Origin: Salminus brasiliensis
Taxonomy: Eukaryota > Chordata > Actinopteri > Characiformes > Bryconidae
DNA length: 64,000 bases
NCBI RefSeq assembly: GCF_030463535.1
Contig: NC_132898.1
Location: 26,480,662 to 26,544,661 of the forward strand
Direction of reading: 5' to 3'
The notes under the pieces were generated by a model. The model saw nothing but the letters and a program-made list of their open reading frames with translations. It did not search any database and was not told the origin of the DNA. A program made the position numbers and the translations under genes. This document shows positions 36,801 through 44,689 of the stretch, in pieces (within the stretch, counting starts at the first letter, position 1; each line of letters begins with the position of its first letter).

Positions 36801-39800
36801 TTCCCCCTCAGGGTTTGTACTGGTCACTCGAGTAAACAAACCAATGCAACTTGAAGGCAAAGTATTAGAATACGTTCTTTGAGGGTTCTTTAGTAAGGGT
36901 AATGGTCCTACATACAACTGAAATGGTTCCTTGCCTAGTTTTAAAGGATCTAAGGACTTTCAGAGGGGTACAAAGCCCCCAGGCATTGAGCTGTGGAGCA
37001 GTGGAAGAACTGTGTTCTCTGGAATGATGGTTGGTGCTCCATCCAATACTTTTGGGATGAGTTGGGGAAATGAAGTGATGGTGGTAATCAATCATCCAAC
37101 ATCCTTGCCTCACTAACAATGCTCTGCTCACTGAATGCAATCAGATCAATGTGACAGTAGAGACAATTACTCCAGCAGGAGCCTTTTTAAATGATTTCAT
37201 GAGATGAAACAATGATTGAGCAGGTGTCCAAATACTTTTGTCTATTTTAAATCATCTAAATTGTCAGCTTGTGCTCCTTTCTCCCCAGCTATACGATATA
37301 CAGTCTTGTCGTGTCCCTAGAACACCTCATGGTAAAGCTTTAACATATTAGATGGATGTCAGCTCACGCTCACGGTTTCAAAATCAGCGTCGGGAAGGAA
37401 ACAGTGCCATCACGCCGCCTCTAAATATAGCACATTCAAGTCATCCAAACACTCCACTTTGCGATTTGCCATAGGAGATTACAGACAAATCATCATGTAC
37501 ACGCAAAAACACACACAAACACACACTGCTTGCCTTCTCTTACTGCAGCAGAAAAACCTAGAAAACATCAATCAAGCCAGCAGCAGACAGCCATCATTAC
37601 GAGCCCGGCTGTGTTTGGCTGCCCTGCGTAATAGAAAAGGCCCACAATCAACAAGCTGATTACATGTTCTGCAGGCCAGGATCATCTCCAAGATTATGCT
37701 CAGAAGCCGTGATTTATTTCAGCCCCAGAAATCCTAATGGTGTGTTGTTATCCTTCATTTTGGGTGCTTACAACCTTGTGAAACTTTTATGATTATGCGG
37801 TCGGGTGGTAAATTATGCAGGCCGGGGCGCGCTCTCATGAATAGGGTAGGAGTACTAATCAACACAGCGAGCGCTCAAAGACAGAAAAAGAGAGGTAGCC
37901 AAAAACCCACACGCGAAGAGAGGGCTGCTACTAACCCCCCCCCCCCCCCCCCAACACCCCCATTTCACTTCACGATACACTAAGGGCACGAAGAAAAACA
38001 ACCTTCAGCCAGGGACCCCCCCAAACATACCTGATTCAGTTCATACCAAGTTTAGTTGTATTACCATGTATTATTCTTTTATTTTTATGTTATTCAGCTA
38101 TTATTTTTTTAATAAATAATTTAATTATTTTAATTTTTCTTTTTTTTACAATAACCAGCAAAACCAAGATGTTAATTAGTCTCCAGCAACAGCTTTTGTG
38201 AACAATTTAGCTGAAAGTGGTGTGGAGTGCAAACGTTTCATCCTACCTCATTGATGGGGCTAAATGTGACTGTAATTGGTAAATCTGCTAAAAGCTCTGG
38301 CAAATCATCTAAAATGATGTTTCAATCTAACTTTACTTTCTGGTAATTTACTAAAAACAATTTACATACATTAGGAGCCATCAGTATCAATAAAACTATT
38401 TTATATTAAAAACAAAAACATGCCAAATGTGGATTTTCTTTACATAAATTAAGAGAACATAAAACATAATTACAAAAAAAGAGGCCATGCTAAATGTGAC
38501 CATTTAAATTTTTTAACCATATTTTATGAACTAATATCAGCACTAATAAAAATATCATAAAAAAGATGTTGTACTAAATATGAGTGGTTATTTTTTTGTT
38601 ACTAAACAAACTAATATCAGCTTCAATAAAAATACTAAAAAAAGTTGTATTAATGTGACAATTCTATTTAATTTTATGACTATAAATAAGGAGAACTATA
38701 ATCAGCATCAATAAAAAATATTATAACAAAAGAGGTATATATCTTGTTTCTTGTATATATCTTGTATATATCACAAAATGTTAATCAAGAATTAGGATAA
38801 TTAATACCCACATCAATAAAAATATTATTATAAATAGAGGATGTGATAAAAGTGTCCATTTGTTTACTATAAATTAGGAAACCTAACATCAGCACGAATA
38901 CAATATTATAAAATATTTATAAAATAAGAAGTTTTATCTTGTTTTACACTAAATTAGTAGAACTAATATCAGCACCAATAAAAATGTAATTGGGAGAGTT
39001 GGTATGAGCATCAGTAAAATTATTATTAAAGAGGTTGTGCCAAAGGTTGAGGAACTAGGTACCAATAAAAAATATTATTGTGAGAAATAATATCAGTATC
39101 AATAATTTAATTTATTTTACTGAACCAGAGGAACCATTTCGGAAACTGAAATATTTCTGTATACTTCATCTGTGCAAAAACGTCCAAAACTGAACTGAAA
39201 ATTGAATTAACTAAACAAATTTAGGGCTAGAAATAGTGTCTCTTTTCATTTTTATCTATATTTATTAATTTGACGACTCAGATCAGACGATTCAGTGAAT
39301 CAGTTGTACCCTTTTGTCTTTAAGGTTAAAAAAAAAAACCTCTTTTCCAATTCGCGTCTATTCCCAAGAACACTACATCCAAGCCACGACCCATTTAGTA
39401 AACTTTATGACACGTCTATCCATCAAACGCTTCTTTAGGGAGCCGCGTGTGGTTCTTCTAAGTGTGTGTAGTGCACGCAAAGCAGCCCTCAAACAGTTCG
39501 TCGGACTCGGACAAATGTATTAGTGTTCTACCCTATCTGACACCATCTCATTCATAAGGTGCTTGGGCCCCTGGAGATCACCATCATAGCTCCCATCACT
39601 GCTCCCCTGGCAGTCCCACTCAAGTCACACCCACCGGGTTGAGGCGGGGTTATGGCGGCGCTCCCGCTGGGACGGGTGTTGAAGGGGAAAAAGCAGTGGA
39701 CCTGCGGGTGATGTATCTCTGCTGTCGTTCTTCCAGTGCATGTGGGGTGACATTGGCAAAAGAGCAGCCAAGGACGTTATGATGAAGCCGTGCCGTCGCC

Positions 39801-42019
39801 GTTACACATGGGAATGCTTTCTCTTTTCCCTCTGTTAATGATGATAGGGCTCCAAGACCCCTCTTGCAGCATTATCCCACTGATCCCTCTTTTCTGGGAA
39901 CCTTTTTTTTCTCACGTTTGTGGAAATACAGTAATCACAGGAGGCGCTACTGTACACCCATCAGCCCTTTCTGCGCTCTAATGGTCAACAGGGTGACTTC
40001 TTACGGACAACACAAGTCAATGTCATGTTTCTAGGACATGGATTAAGTTGTAATTGAATGAATAGTCATTGGATAATGGTCTTAGTCTGGGTTTAGGCTT
40101 AATCCAGGCCTGGAAAACTGGCCCCGGAAGCTGTTTTCAGTGTTCGGCTACGATAAATGTGTTAAATGTGACTCCAATTTTGAAGTAAAGCCATCAGTAT
40201 GATCGGACTCTGATGGTAATCCTGTCAGGATTGTATTGGGATGGGATTGCAGGTATCCCATCATCAAAGATTAAACCAACCAGGAGCCTCTGGTGGAAAC
40301 CATGTATCTCCAGAATAGCTTGAGATTTTAGCTTTGAAGCGTTCACACATCTCTTTGTAAGGCCACTGATGAATCACCTAACCATCACCACTTCGCCATC
40401 AAGACCATGCCTAGCCTTAATTCTTCTACGCAAAACCAGATCTGGGGTCCACACCCATAAGCTAATCTAATATCTACATACACTATATGTCTAAAAGTTT
40501 GTGGACACCCCTTCTAATGAGCGCATTCAGCTACTTGAAGTTCTGACACACACAGCTTGTCTAGTCCCTGTAGAGAAGTACTGCGAATAGAATAGGACTC
40601 TCTGGAGCAGATAAACATGAAACTATTGGCACCATGCTGCCTAATACCAGGCTAGAGGGGTATAAAGCCCCCCAGCATTGAGATGTGGAGCAGTGAAACT
40701 GCTGTGTTCTCTGGAATGATAGTTGGGTTAGGTGGGTGGTGATGATCCTGACATCCTGACCTCACTAACGCTAATCGCCCCACAACTCTAATACATTTTT
40801 AGGGCGCCTGTCAGTCAAAGGCCATGACACACCCCTGACTTCACATATAAGAGCACTTAGAAGGTGTAGTCCATCTGTTTCTCCGCATACTTTGTTAGTC
40901 TCCCTCCACCCTGTCCTTCAATGGTCAGGACCCCACCCCTCCACCCTTTGTCAGAAACTCCTACCTAGTTGGTCTACACCTCGTAGATAAAGGTAAAGTC
41001 ATAGACAGAAGCTCTGATCTGTTGCTGCCCTGTTTGTGTTGGTCATCCTCTAGTCCTTCATCTCACAGGACGCTGTTTGGTGGACTATTCTCAGTCCAGC
41101 AGTGTCACTGCAAGATAATAATACCTATCTGCTCTGTGGTGGTCAGTCCTGTGGTGGTCAGTTCTGGGCATTGAGGAACAGGGTGAAAGGAGGCTAACAA
41201 AGCATGCAGAGAAACAGATGGATACAGTCTGGAATTGTAGAACTACAGAGTGCTCCTATATGGGAAGTGGAGCTGATATAATGGCCCTGTCCAATCCAGG
41301 GTCATAATGTTTTGATGACTGTGTATATACAAAAAAAAAATGATCTGCTCTGCAAACAAGTCAATGCTAGACACCATATTACACCACTGGTATGGTGGTG
41401 AAGCAGTTCATTCAGACCATTTTAAGAAAAACCTCTAAAAACTGTGACAAAGTGGTGTGAGGTCTTCAAACCTAGAGGAGAACCTACCAAACCACTGAAA
41501 GACGAGCAGCCCTCATTTACAAACTGACCTGATGATAAAGCCCCAGTGCAATGCATCAACCGCAACCCAGTCCCCAGAGGCCTCATAGCTTTGCCCTTTC
41601 CCTTCTTCCTCCCCCCAATCGAGAACAGTGACCCAGACCCTACAGGTACAGGAACAGAGCGGCGGAATACAAATTCTGTCCAGGATACGGCGGCACGGTG
41701 GCAATTAGCTCTTCCAAACCGCATTCCTCATTAGCAGTCAATAGCCGGGCTCCCGCTCCGGTCAAAAACACAGTCCCTATGAAAGATTGAAGAGCTCCTT
41801 ACCTCCTGCATACATAACAGCCAGCATGATGGACGAGACCCACGCGATCTGGCTGTAGGAGACTCCAAAGTGTTTCCGGATCTCCTTGAAGTAGATGGTG
41901 AGGGCCTTGGGGAAGGCATAGGAGAAGCCGATGGAGATGAAGGCCCCGAAAACCACCACCCAGCCCCAGCCGCCGTCCGGAGGAGTGTAGCCCAACACTG
42001 CAGCCGCTGTGGCACCCAT
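18398..42019 (-). CDS. slc16a7: Monocarboxylate/H+ symporter, MCT1/MCT2-like (whole coding span, five exons)
   Basis: This gene encodes a 12-helix plasma-membrane symporter that moves lactate, pyruvate or ketone bodies with a proton. MCT1 and MCT2 need basigin or embigin for surface delivery. Coding exons are 42019-41803, 34394-34251, 29417-29178, 27124-26528 and 18681-18398. All introns are GT-AG and phase 1, and they join to 493 residues. The MCT signature DGGWGW is at residues 15-20 and [16 protein letters not shown] at 138-153. Conserved Lys38 and the Asp299/Arg303 pair (rat MCT1 D302/R306) are present. The loop between helices 6 and 7 is about residues 200-245. APYAK, DEYSAA, FSFAI and HLLCPLA favour MCT2 over MCT1, while the C-terminal NPV recalls MCT1's SPV. 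The symbol names the nearest paralogue from memory; an additional ohnologue is possible. Confidence 0.93.
18980..19930. repeat. 22 bp minisatellite CAGCTAAAAAACAGCCAATCAA in MCT intron 4
   Basis: About 43 units of 20-24 bases, varying by CACC, CAAC, CGCC and CAAG at the end. About 30 units contain a CCAAT box in the context AGCCAATCAA. On the transcribed strand every unit has a run of T followed by AG. Degenerate GCTAA units extend toward the exon at 18681. Confidence 0.95.
19930..21060. other. MCT intron 4 segment with partial MITE and complex sequence
   Basis: 20388-20625 is a diverged partial MITE of the family at 839 (GGGGCTGTGGAGCAGTTGAA, CTGAATGCAATCAAATCC). 20690-21060 is complex, low-repeat sequence with GATTATAATGG, GCAGTAATTACGCTC and CTTAATTATCACAC, a possible regulatory island. 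No coding pattern seen. Confidence 0.4.
21318..21760. repeat. AT-rich inverted repeats forming a long hairpin
   Basis: An arm at about 21628-21672 (GTGCCTATACGTAATAGTAA) pairs with an arm at about 21700-21742 (TTACTATTACGTATAGGCAC) around a (TA)n loop. A third diverged copy sits at about 21325-21385 and can also pair with the first arm. A (TA)n tract lies at 21552-21592. Confidence 0.75.
22540..23960. repeat. CTACTGTAAAA satellite with a 69 bp higher-order unit
   Basis: Diverged monomers of about 22-24 bases (AAGCTACTGTAAAATGTCAA) surround a homogeneous core at about 22975-23530. In the core, three different monomers form a 69 bp unit repeated about eight times. Because 69 is a multiple of three, the minus strand stays open for 167 codons, which is an artefact. 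Confidence 0.9.
23960..26000. other. MCT intron 4, unique sequence with one MITE
   Basis: A Tc1-type MITE fragment in minus orientation is at 24836-25139 (GGAGAACATTGCTCCAGTTC, CTGGGGGGCTTTATACCCCT). About 25320-25500 shares GGGTCCATTCAT.AA and AAAACTG blocks with 60580-60775, so it is another interspersed repeat. The rest shows no coding pattern. Confidence 0.45.
26000..26480. other. GC-rich complex island just 5' of MCT exon 5's intron partner
   Basis: About 480 bases of non-repetitive sequence beside the exon 4 donor at 26528, including TTCATTACGCTTACAGC, GCAGTAAATAAGCG and GACCATAATCCAATTC. No coding pattern continues from the exon. It may be regulatory. Confidence 0.3.
26528..27124 (-). 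CDS. slc16a7: MCT coding exon 4 (cytoplasmic loop and helices 7-11)
   Basis: The exon is 597 bases, with acceptor ATTCCCAG/CAAACA and donor GCAG/GTATGT. It encodes residues 201-400: a polar loop ([18 protein letters not shown] and on), then [55 protein letters not shown] and [20 protein letters not shown]. Residue 357 is Tyr where rat MCT1 has the selectivity residue Phe360. The exon is very GC-rich. Confidence 0.96.
27125..28130. other. MCT intron 3, proximal part
   Basis: A low-complexity repeat rich in GGGGCCC at about 27420-27790, similar in style to 15755-15880. Otherwise nothing recognisable. Confidence 0.4.
28132..28926 (+). mobile_element. Decayed Tc1-like transposon split by an L2-like LINE tail
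   Basis: The left part, 28132-28454, runs from CACTCACCAAGCACTTTATT through ACATCAACCATCAGAATGGG and GTTGATGAGGGAGGTCAACA. The right part, 28682-28926, resumes with GACAGAAAGG and ends CCTAATAGTGTAAAAAGTGC. Most of the transposase is missing, so the copy is dead. An open frame at 28234-28515 fuses transposase remnant to LINE remnant and is not a gene. Confidence 0.7.
28455..28681 (+). mobile_element. L2-like LINE 3' end (ORF2 tail and 3' UTR)
   Basis: It encodes [17 protein letters not shown] and a stop, the usual C-terminus of L2/CR1-type reverse transcriptase proteins. The 3' tail follows: GTAAGTCGCTCTGGATAAGA, then CTGTAAATGTAAATG. The 5' truncation is typical of LINE insertion. It interrupts the Tc1 copy between GGTTCAAGCT and GACAGAAAGG. 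Confidence 0.7.
29178..29417 (-). CDS. slc16a7: MCT coding exon 3 (helices 4-6)
   Basis: The exon is 240 bases, with acceptor CCCCACAG/GCCTCGG and donor GACG/GTAGGG. It encodes residues 121-201: [19 protein letters not shown], the signature [16 protein letters not shown], then [16 protein letters not shown] and [16 protein letters not shown]. The LNCCVAG.LMRP block is diagnostic of the MCT1-4 group. Confidence 0.95.
29470..30230. other. MCT intron 2, complex island
   Basis: Low-repeat sequence with several AT-rich homeobox-like cores (GTGATTAAATTAAGACC, GGCAATAAATTAGAGG, TTATTCATTAAACAGG). No coding pattern. A possible conserved element. Confidence 0.3.
30230..31080. repeat. GGTTCTTT / AAAGAACC repeat cluster in MCT intron 2
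   Basis: Three diverged units of about 280 bases, each with AAAAAGGTTCTTTATGGAAC, GATGCCATAGGGGAACCA and a (T)n stretch. Same family as 16140-18080. Confidence 0.75.
31240..31432 (+). mobile_element. Half of a TTAA-ended MITE
   Basis: It shares ATGTGGACTGAGG(T/C)GGTAGA with the copy at 9434 and ends ACATAATGTTGCTTTAA. No matching left end was seen. Confidence 0.5.
31495..31770 (+). mobile_element. L2-like LINE 3' end, second copy
   Basis: It encodes [17 protein letters not shown] and a stop, then the tail GTAAGTCGCTCTGGAGAAGA and CTTAAATGTAGATG. Same 5'-truncated form as 28455. Confidence 0.7.
31770..32590. other. MCT intron 2, unique sequence
   Basis: 31880-32080 shares blocks (CACTCAAACCACTTCAGGAG, CAGCTGAAGTGAGCAGGTGT) with 35185-35460, so this is an interspersed or duplicated repeat. 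32300-32590 is complex sequence with no coding pattern. Confidence 0.45.
32591..32690. repeat. (GA)n microsatellite
   Basis: About 95 bases of GA with GGGATA interruptions. Confidence 0.9.
32775..33228. mobile_element. Internally deleted Tc1-family transposon
   Basis: It contains CCATCTGCCATAACATTAAC at one end and TAATGTTACGGCTGATATGG at the other, inverted to each other. Between them are TATCTGGCACCAAGAC-like and AACACCCCACAAGACTTGGC blocks of a decayed transposase. An open frame at 32873-33244 has no intact domain. Confidence 0.6.
33250..33990. repeat. GAAA-rich minisatellite
   Basis: (GAAA)n with repeated GACGGAAGGATAAAAAGAAA units, about 740 bases of nearly pure purine. Phenylalanine/serine-rich open frames of 272 and 321 codons on the other strand are artefacts. 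Confidence 0.95.
34251..34394 (-). CDS. slc16a7: MCT coding exon 2 (helices 2-4 region)
   Basis: The exon is 144 bases, with acceptor CTCTCTAG/GTCCGG and donor GGAG/GTACGG. It encodes residues 73-121, including [18 protein letters not shown] and [11 protein letters not shown]. Both ends split a glycine codon. A GA-type microsatellite forms the pyrimidine tract of the acceptor on the sense strand, which is unusual but usable. Confidence 0.94.
34528..35095 (+). mobile_element. Tc1-family transposon remnant with transposase motif
   Basis: The inverted ends are CAGTGGAACTTGAAAGGTTG and GGCTTTCAAGCACCACTG. At about 34690-34750 the plus strand encodes [17 protein letters not shown], the segment around the second aspartate of the Tc1 DDE catalytic triad. 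Stops and deletions surround it, so it is not active. Confidence 0.7.
35096..36020. other. MCT intron 1, mixed sequence
   Basis: 35185-35460 is a repeat shared with 31880-32080. A (CT)n tract lies at 35680-35720. The rest is unique with no coding pattern. Confidence 0.45.
36015..36480. repeat. About 150 bp tandem repeat, three diverged copies
   Basis: Each copy has GACAATTAACATT.CGGAAT, CAGCATCAAATATA and CAGCATCAGCACTGGACCAC followed by CAGTAGCAGCAG. Confidence 0.8.
36580..36935. repeat. GGTTCTTT-type repeat, third cluster
   Basis: AAAGAACCACAGTTCTCTTG, TTGAGGGTTCTTTAGTAAGG and related units, diverged. Confidence 0.5.
36963..37246 (+). mobile_element. Tc1-type MITE, left-truncated copy
   Basis: It begins inside the family at GGGGTACAAAGCCCCCAGGC, includes GTTGGTGCTCCATCCAATAC, and ends GGTGTCCAAATACTTTTGTC. 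Confidence 0.7.
37370..37990. other. Complex island in MCT intron 1, possible conserved element
   Basis: Low-repeat sequence with ATTACGAGCCCGGCTGTG, CAACAAGCTGATTACATG, TTTTATGATTATGCGG and TAAATTATGCAGGCC. A (C)16 run is at 37937-37952. No coding pattern. Confidence 0.3.
38280..39130. repeat. AT-rich degenerate tandem repeat
   Basis: About nine diverged units of 80-110 bases, each with GAACTAATATCAGCA(C/T)CAAT, AAAAATATTATAAAA and GTGCTAAATGTGAC variants. It lies in MCT intron 1. Confidence 0.7.
39130..40480. other. MCT intron 1, unique sequence
   Basis: 39590-39990 is complex and moderately GC-rich (GGTTATGGCGGCGCTCCC, GCCGTTACACATGGGAATGC). No splice-bounded coding segment was recognised. 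The rest is AT-rich. Confidence 0.4.
40481..40775 (+). mobile_element. Tc1-type MITE, right-truncated copy
   Basis: It starts CACTATATGTCTAAAAGTTT with TA beside it and keeps GTACTGCGAATAGAATAGGA and ATAAAGCCCCCCAGCATTGA. The right terminus is missing. Confidence 0.75.
40800..41320. mobile_element. Fold-back / MITE-like element
   Basis: The two halves are inverted. CCATCTGTTTCTCCGCATAC and TTCAATGGTCAGGACC on the left answer GCATGCAGAGAAACAGATGG and TTGAGGAACAGGGTGAAAGG on the right. Of the fish repeats I remember, it fits a non-autonomous fold-back type. No protein is encoded. Confidence 0.65.
41803..42019 (-). CDS. slc16a7: MCT coding exon 1 (helix 1 and start of helix 2)
   Basis: The exon encodes residues 1-73: [20 protein letters not shown], then [19 protein letters not shown] and [12 protein letters not shown]. 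An upstream in-frame ATG at 42040 was rejected, because CTCTCAG ending at 42027 is a strong acceptor that leaves only seven 5' UTR bases before the chosen ATG. At least one upstream non-coding exon must therefore exist. The donor is GGAG/GTAAGG. Confidence 0.92.
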
Positions 42020-42026
42020 GACCACT

Positions 42027-42794
42027 CTGAGAGAAAGCAAGAGAGCGACACACGGACAGAGCTAGAGCTAGAGCAAGAGCAGAACCTGGGGGAAAGATAA
42101 GGAGATCTATCAGAATGAAGACAGGCTCTTTTCCTGATCCTGACCTTTATACCCCGCCTAAGTCAATCAGCGCTCGACAGTGCAACTCAATAGCATGTGA
42201 CGTCCATTTACTGTCAGTGATTAATGTGCTGATAATGGTCCGTACCTGACCCCCACCCCTATATCCCATTATAATGCACACCTTCACTAATGACCACTGT
42301 TTACCCAGATACTGTCCCAGCCAGTTTCAGCCTGGTGGTTGAAATCATATGAAGGCCTCAGCTGTTCCGTGTTTTTGGAACGCTGCTTTCATTTCACATT
42401 TTTTGAGCTGCTTTTGACATTTTTTCAACTTAAGTCTCAGTTTCACTCATGGGGTCATAAAGGTCACCCAAAACCAAAATGTCCATTTCCTCAGTACCCA
42501 ACCTTATCCACACCAGTGAGCCAGCGACTATGCTCGATCTGTATTAAGACGTCTGATTCCATTTCCCACCACTGTGAGCAAATATGACAGGTGAGATTTC
42601 TGCAGAAGAGAGTGATTGATCTGTATTGATATGAATATAATTTTTAGTTACATAAAGAATGACATGAGGGAACTTATTTGACCTATTTTAAGACCTGCTA
42701 AGGACCAGATGTTCTGAATCATATGTAAAATCAAGTTAAAAAGGGGGGGGGGGGGTACTAGGGTTCCATATTTTGTAAAATTATGCATATCATA

Positions 42795-42849
<55 letters not shown>

Positions 42850-43060
42850 CACACATTTATGCCATATGTATAAACTGGTACACCCTCTTTGAATTATGTG
42901 AATATATATATATATATAGATAGATAGATAGATGTTGATAGATATTGATAGATAGATAGATAGATGTTGATAGATATTGATAGATAGATAGACAGATAGA
43001 TAAATAGATCCACTACCCAGTGAAAAACATGTTCAAAATAGTGACTTGTCAATGTAAAAT
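42027..43060. other. 5' flank or upstream intron of the MCT gene
   Basis: No coding pattern. A splice acceptor at 42027 implies an upstream non-coding exon somewhere beyond, which I could not place. A (TA)n tract is at 42798-42845 and (GATA)n is at about 42918-43010. Confidence 0.4.
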
Positions 43061-43064
43061 AAGA

Positions 43065-43315
43065 CATTTACATTTTACATTTACATTTACAGCATTTAGC
43101 TGACGCTCTTATCCAGAGCGACTTACAAGGTCACTCGTATTACAGATGTGGGCCAATGTAGTGTTAGGAGTCTTGTCCAAGGACTCTTATTGGTATAGCA
43201 CAGCATAGTCACCCAGACTGGGAATCGAACCCCAGTCTCCCACATGATGTGGTAGCGCACTGACAGGTAGTGGTGTTATCTGTTGCGCCACACCAACCAC
43301 CAAGAGTTAAGAGTT
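43065..43315 (-). mobile_element. tRNA-derived SINE with L2-type tail
   Basis: On the minus strand the head reads TGGTGTGGCGCAACAGATAA (A box), then GGGGTTCGATTCCCAGTC (B box), then a body. The tail GTAAGTCGCTCTGGATAAGA, CTGTAAATGTAAATG is nearly identical to the LINE tails at 28455 and 31495, the hallmark of a SINE that borrows LINE machinery. Confidence 0.8.
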
Positions 43316-43691
43316 AAGTTAAGAGCAATAAGAGTTTGCTAATTTCATCCAGAGAAAATATAGGTATATCACCATAACTAAGTGTATCACAATATGAGAT
43401 TACAATTACACCCTCTTTGAAAACAAATAAAAAAAACAAACAAACATGAGAACATCAGTAAAGGCCTGGAAATGACCGGAGCCCTAAAAGAATGCATTTA
43501 GTATTTTGCCACCTAGTTTGTTTAGAGTTGTGGGGACCAGTGTAATAACTTTACATGGGGCCCAAAACCCCCAGCAGCGCCCCTGCCCACAGACGTCCTT
43601 GCGTTACATATCTGAGATCTTATTAGCGCTGAAAAGGACCAGAAGAACTCAGTCCTCTTTAAGGTTCGCTTCCAGTGTGAACTCTTGACCT

Positions 43692-44160
43692 ACACTATAC
43701 AGACGTATTGGGACACCTCCACATTCCACCCACAGGAGCGTTCATGACCTCCCGTTCTAGATCCATAGGCATTAATATGGAGCTGGTCTTCCCTTTGCAG
43801 CTCTAACAGCAGGTCTGGAGCTCTGCAGTTACTGAGTCAGCAGAGCATCTGAGACTTTTATGCACTCGGCGACCCTGCTCTGTGACTTTACATGCTTTTG
43901 CTGAGTTGCTGAGGTTCCCAAACGCTTTGACTATTCCAATAATACCGCTCACAGTTGATTCTGGACTATCTAGGAGGGGCATCATTTCACCAAATGACTT
44001 CTTGTTGCAACAGCAAGCTCTGTAGAACCACCCATTCTTTCACTAATCTGCGTGAAGGCAGACTGCATGCTTACTGGCTTGATTTTTATACACCCGACTG
44101 AATGAAACCACTGAATGCAATGATCATGCAATGTGTCCCAATACTTTTGGCCATACAATG
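43692..44160. mobile_element. Second-family Tc1-type MITE
   Basis: The ends are ACACTATACAGACGTATTGG and CAATACTTTTGGCCATACAA, inverted to each other. The inside holds GAGCTGGTCTTCCCTTTGCA and CTGAGTCAGCAGAGCATC-like blocks, different from the family at 839. Confidence 0.6.
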
Positions 44161-44689
44161 CATTGTTAATTACACAACTACTGACTTTATTGGCTTGGAA
44201 TAAAAGGTATAAAGGTATAAAAAAAATAAAATAAAAAAACTTCCTACTTGAAAACCTTAGCAAGCCAAAATTGTTCACAGTGGGGACGACTTGAACCAGA
44301 CGTCCACACATTTGCATGCGACTGCACATGCCAATGAAGTGCGACTGCAAACTTGAAAGATTAATAACACGCTGTGCAGATTACAGGCGTCTGCAGGAAC
44401 ACTGGCTGACTCGGGCTGGACATATTTAGATCCCACATGTAGCACAGCCTACTTAAGACTATACATAGACGCCGTATGACCATGAGCTTCCTCAAAGTAG
44501 GCCAACAGAGCCCTGCGAAAGGTTACAGCAATAAAGCGCAGCCTGTCTGAACCTGCAGACACAAACAAGCGTTTCACTACAGTGGAAAATACACAAGAAA
44601 ATAAAAACACAGCGAGGAGGACAATGATCCATCACTCTTCCCTGATGAGCAGCACGTTCAGAAGCCTTAAGGGAACAGACTATAATAAT

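Noticed and set aside
42020..42040. Upstream in-frame ATG for the transporter (MLSLRVV start)
   Set aside because: It lies before the acceptor CTCTCAG ending at 42027, so those codons are intronic.
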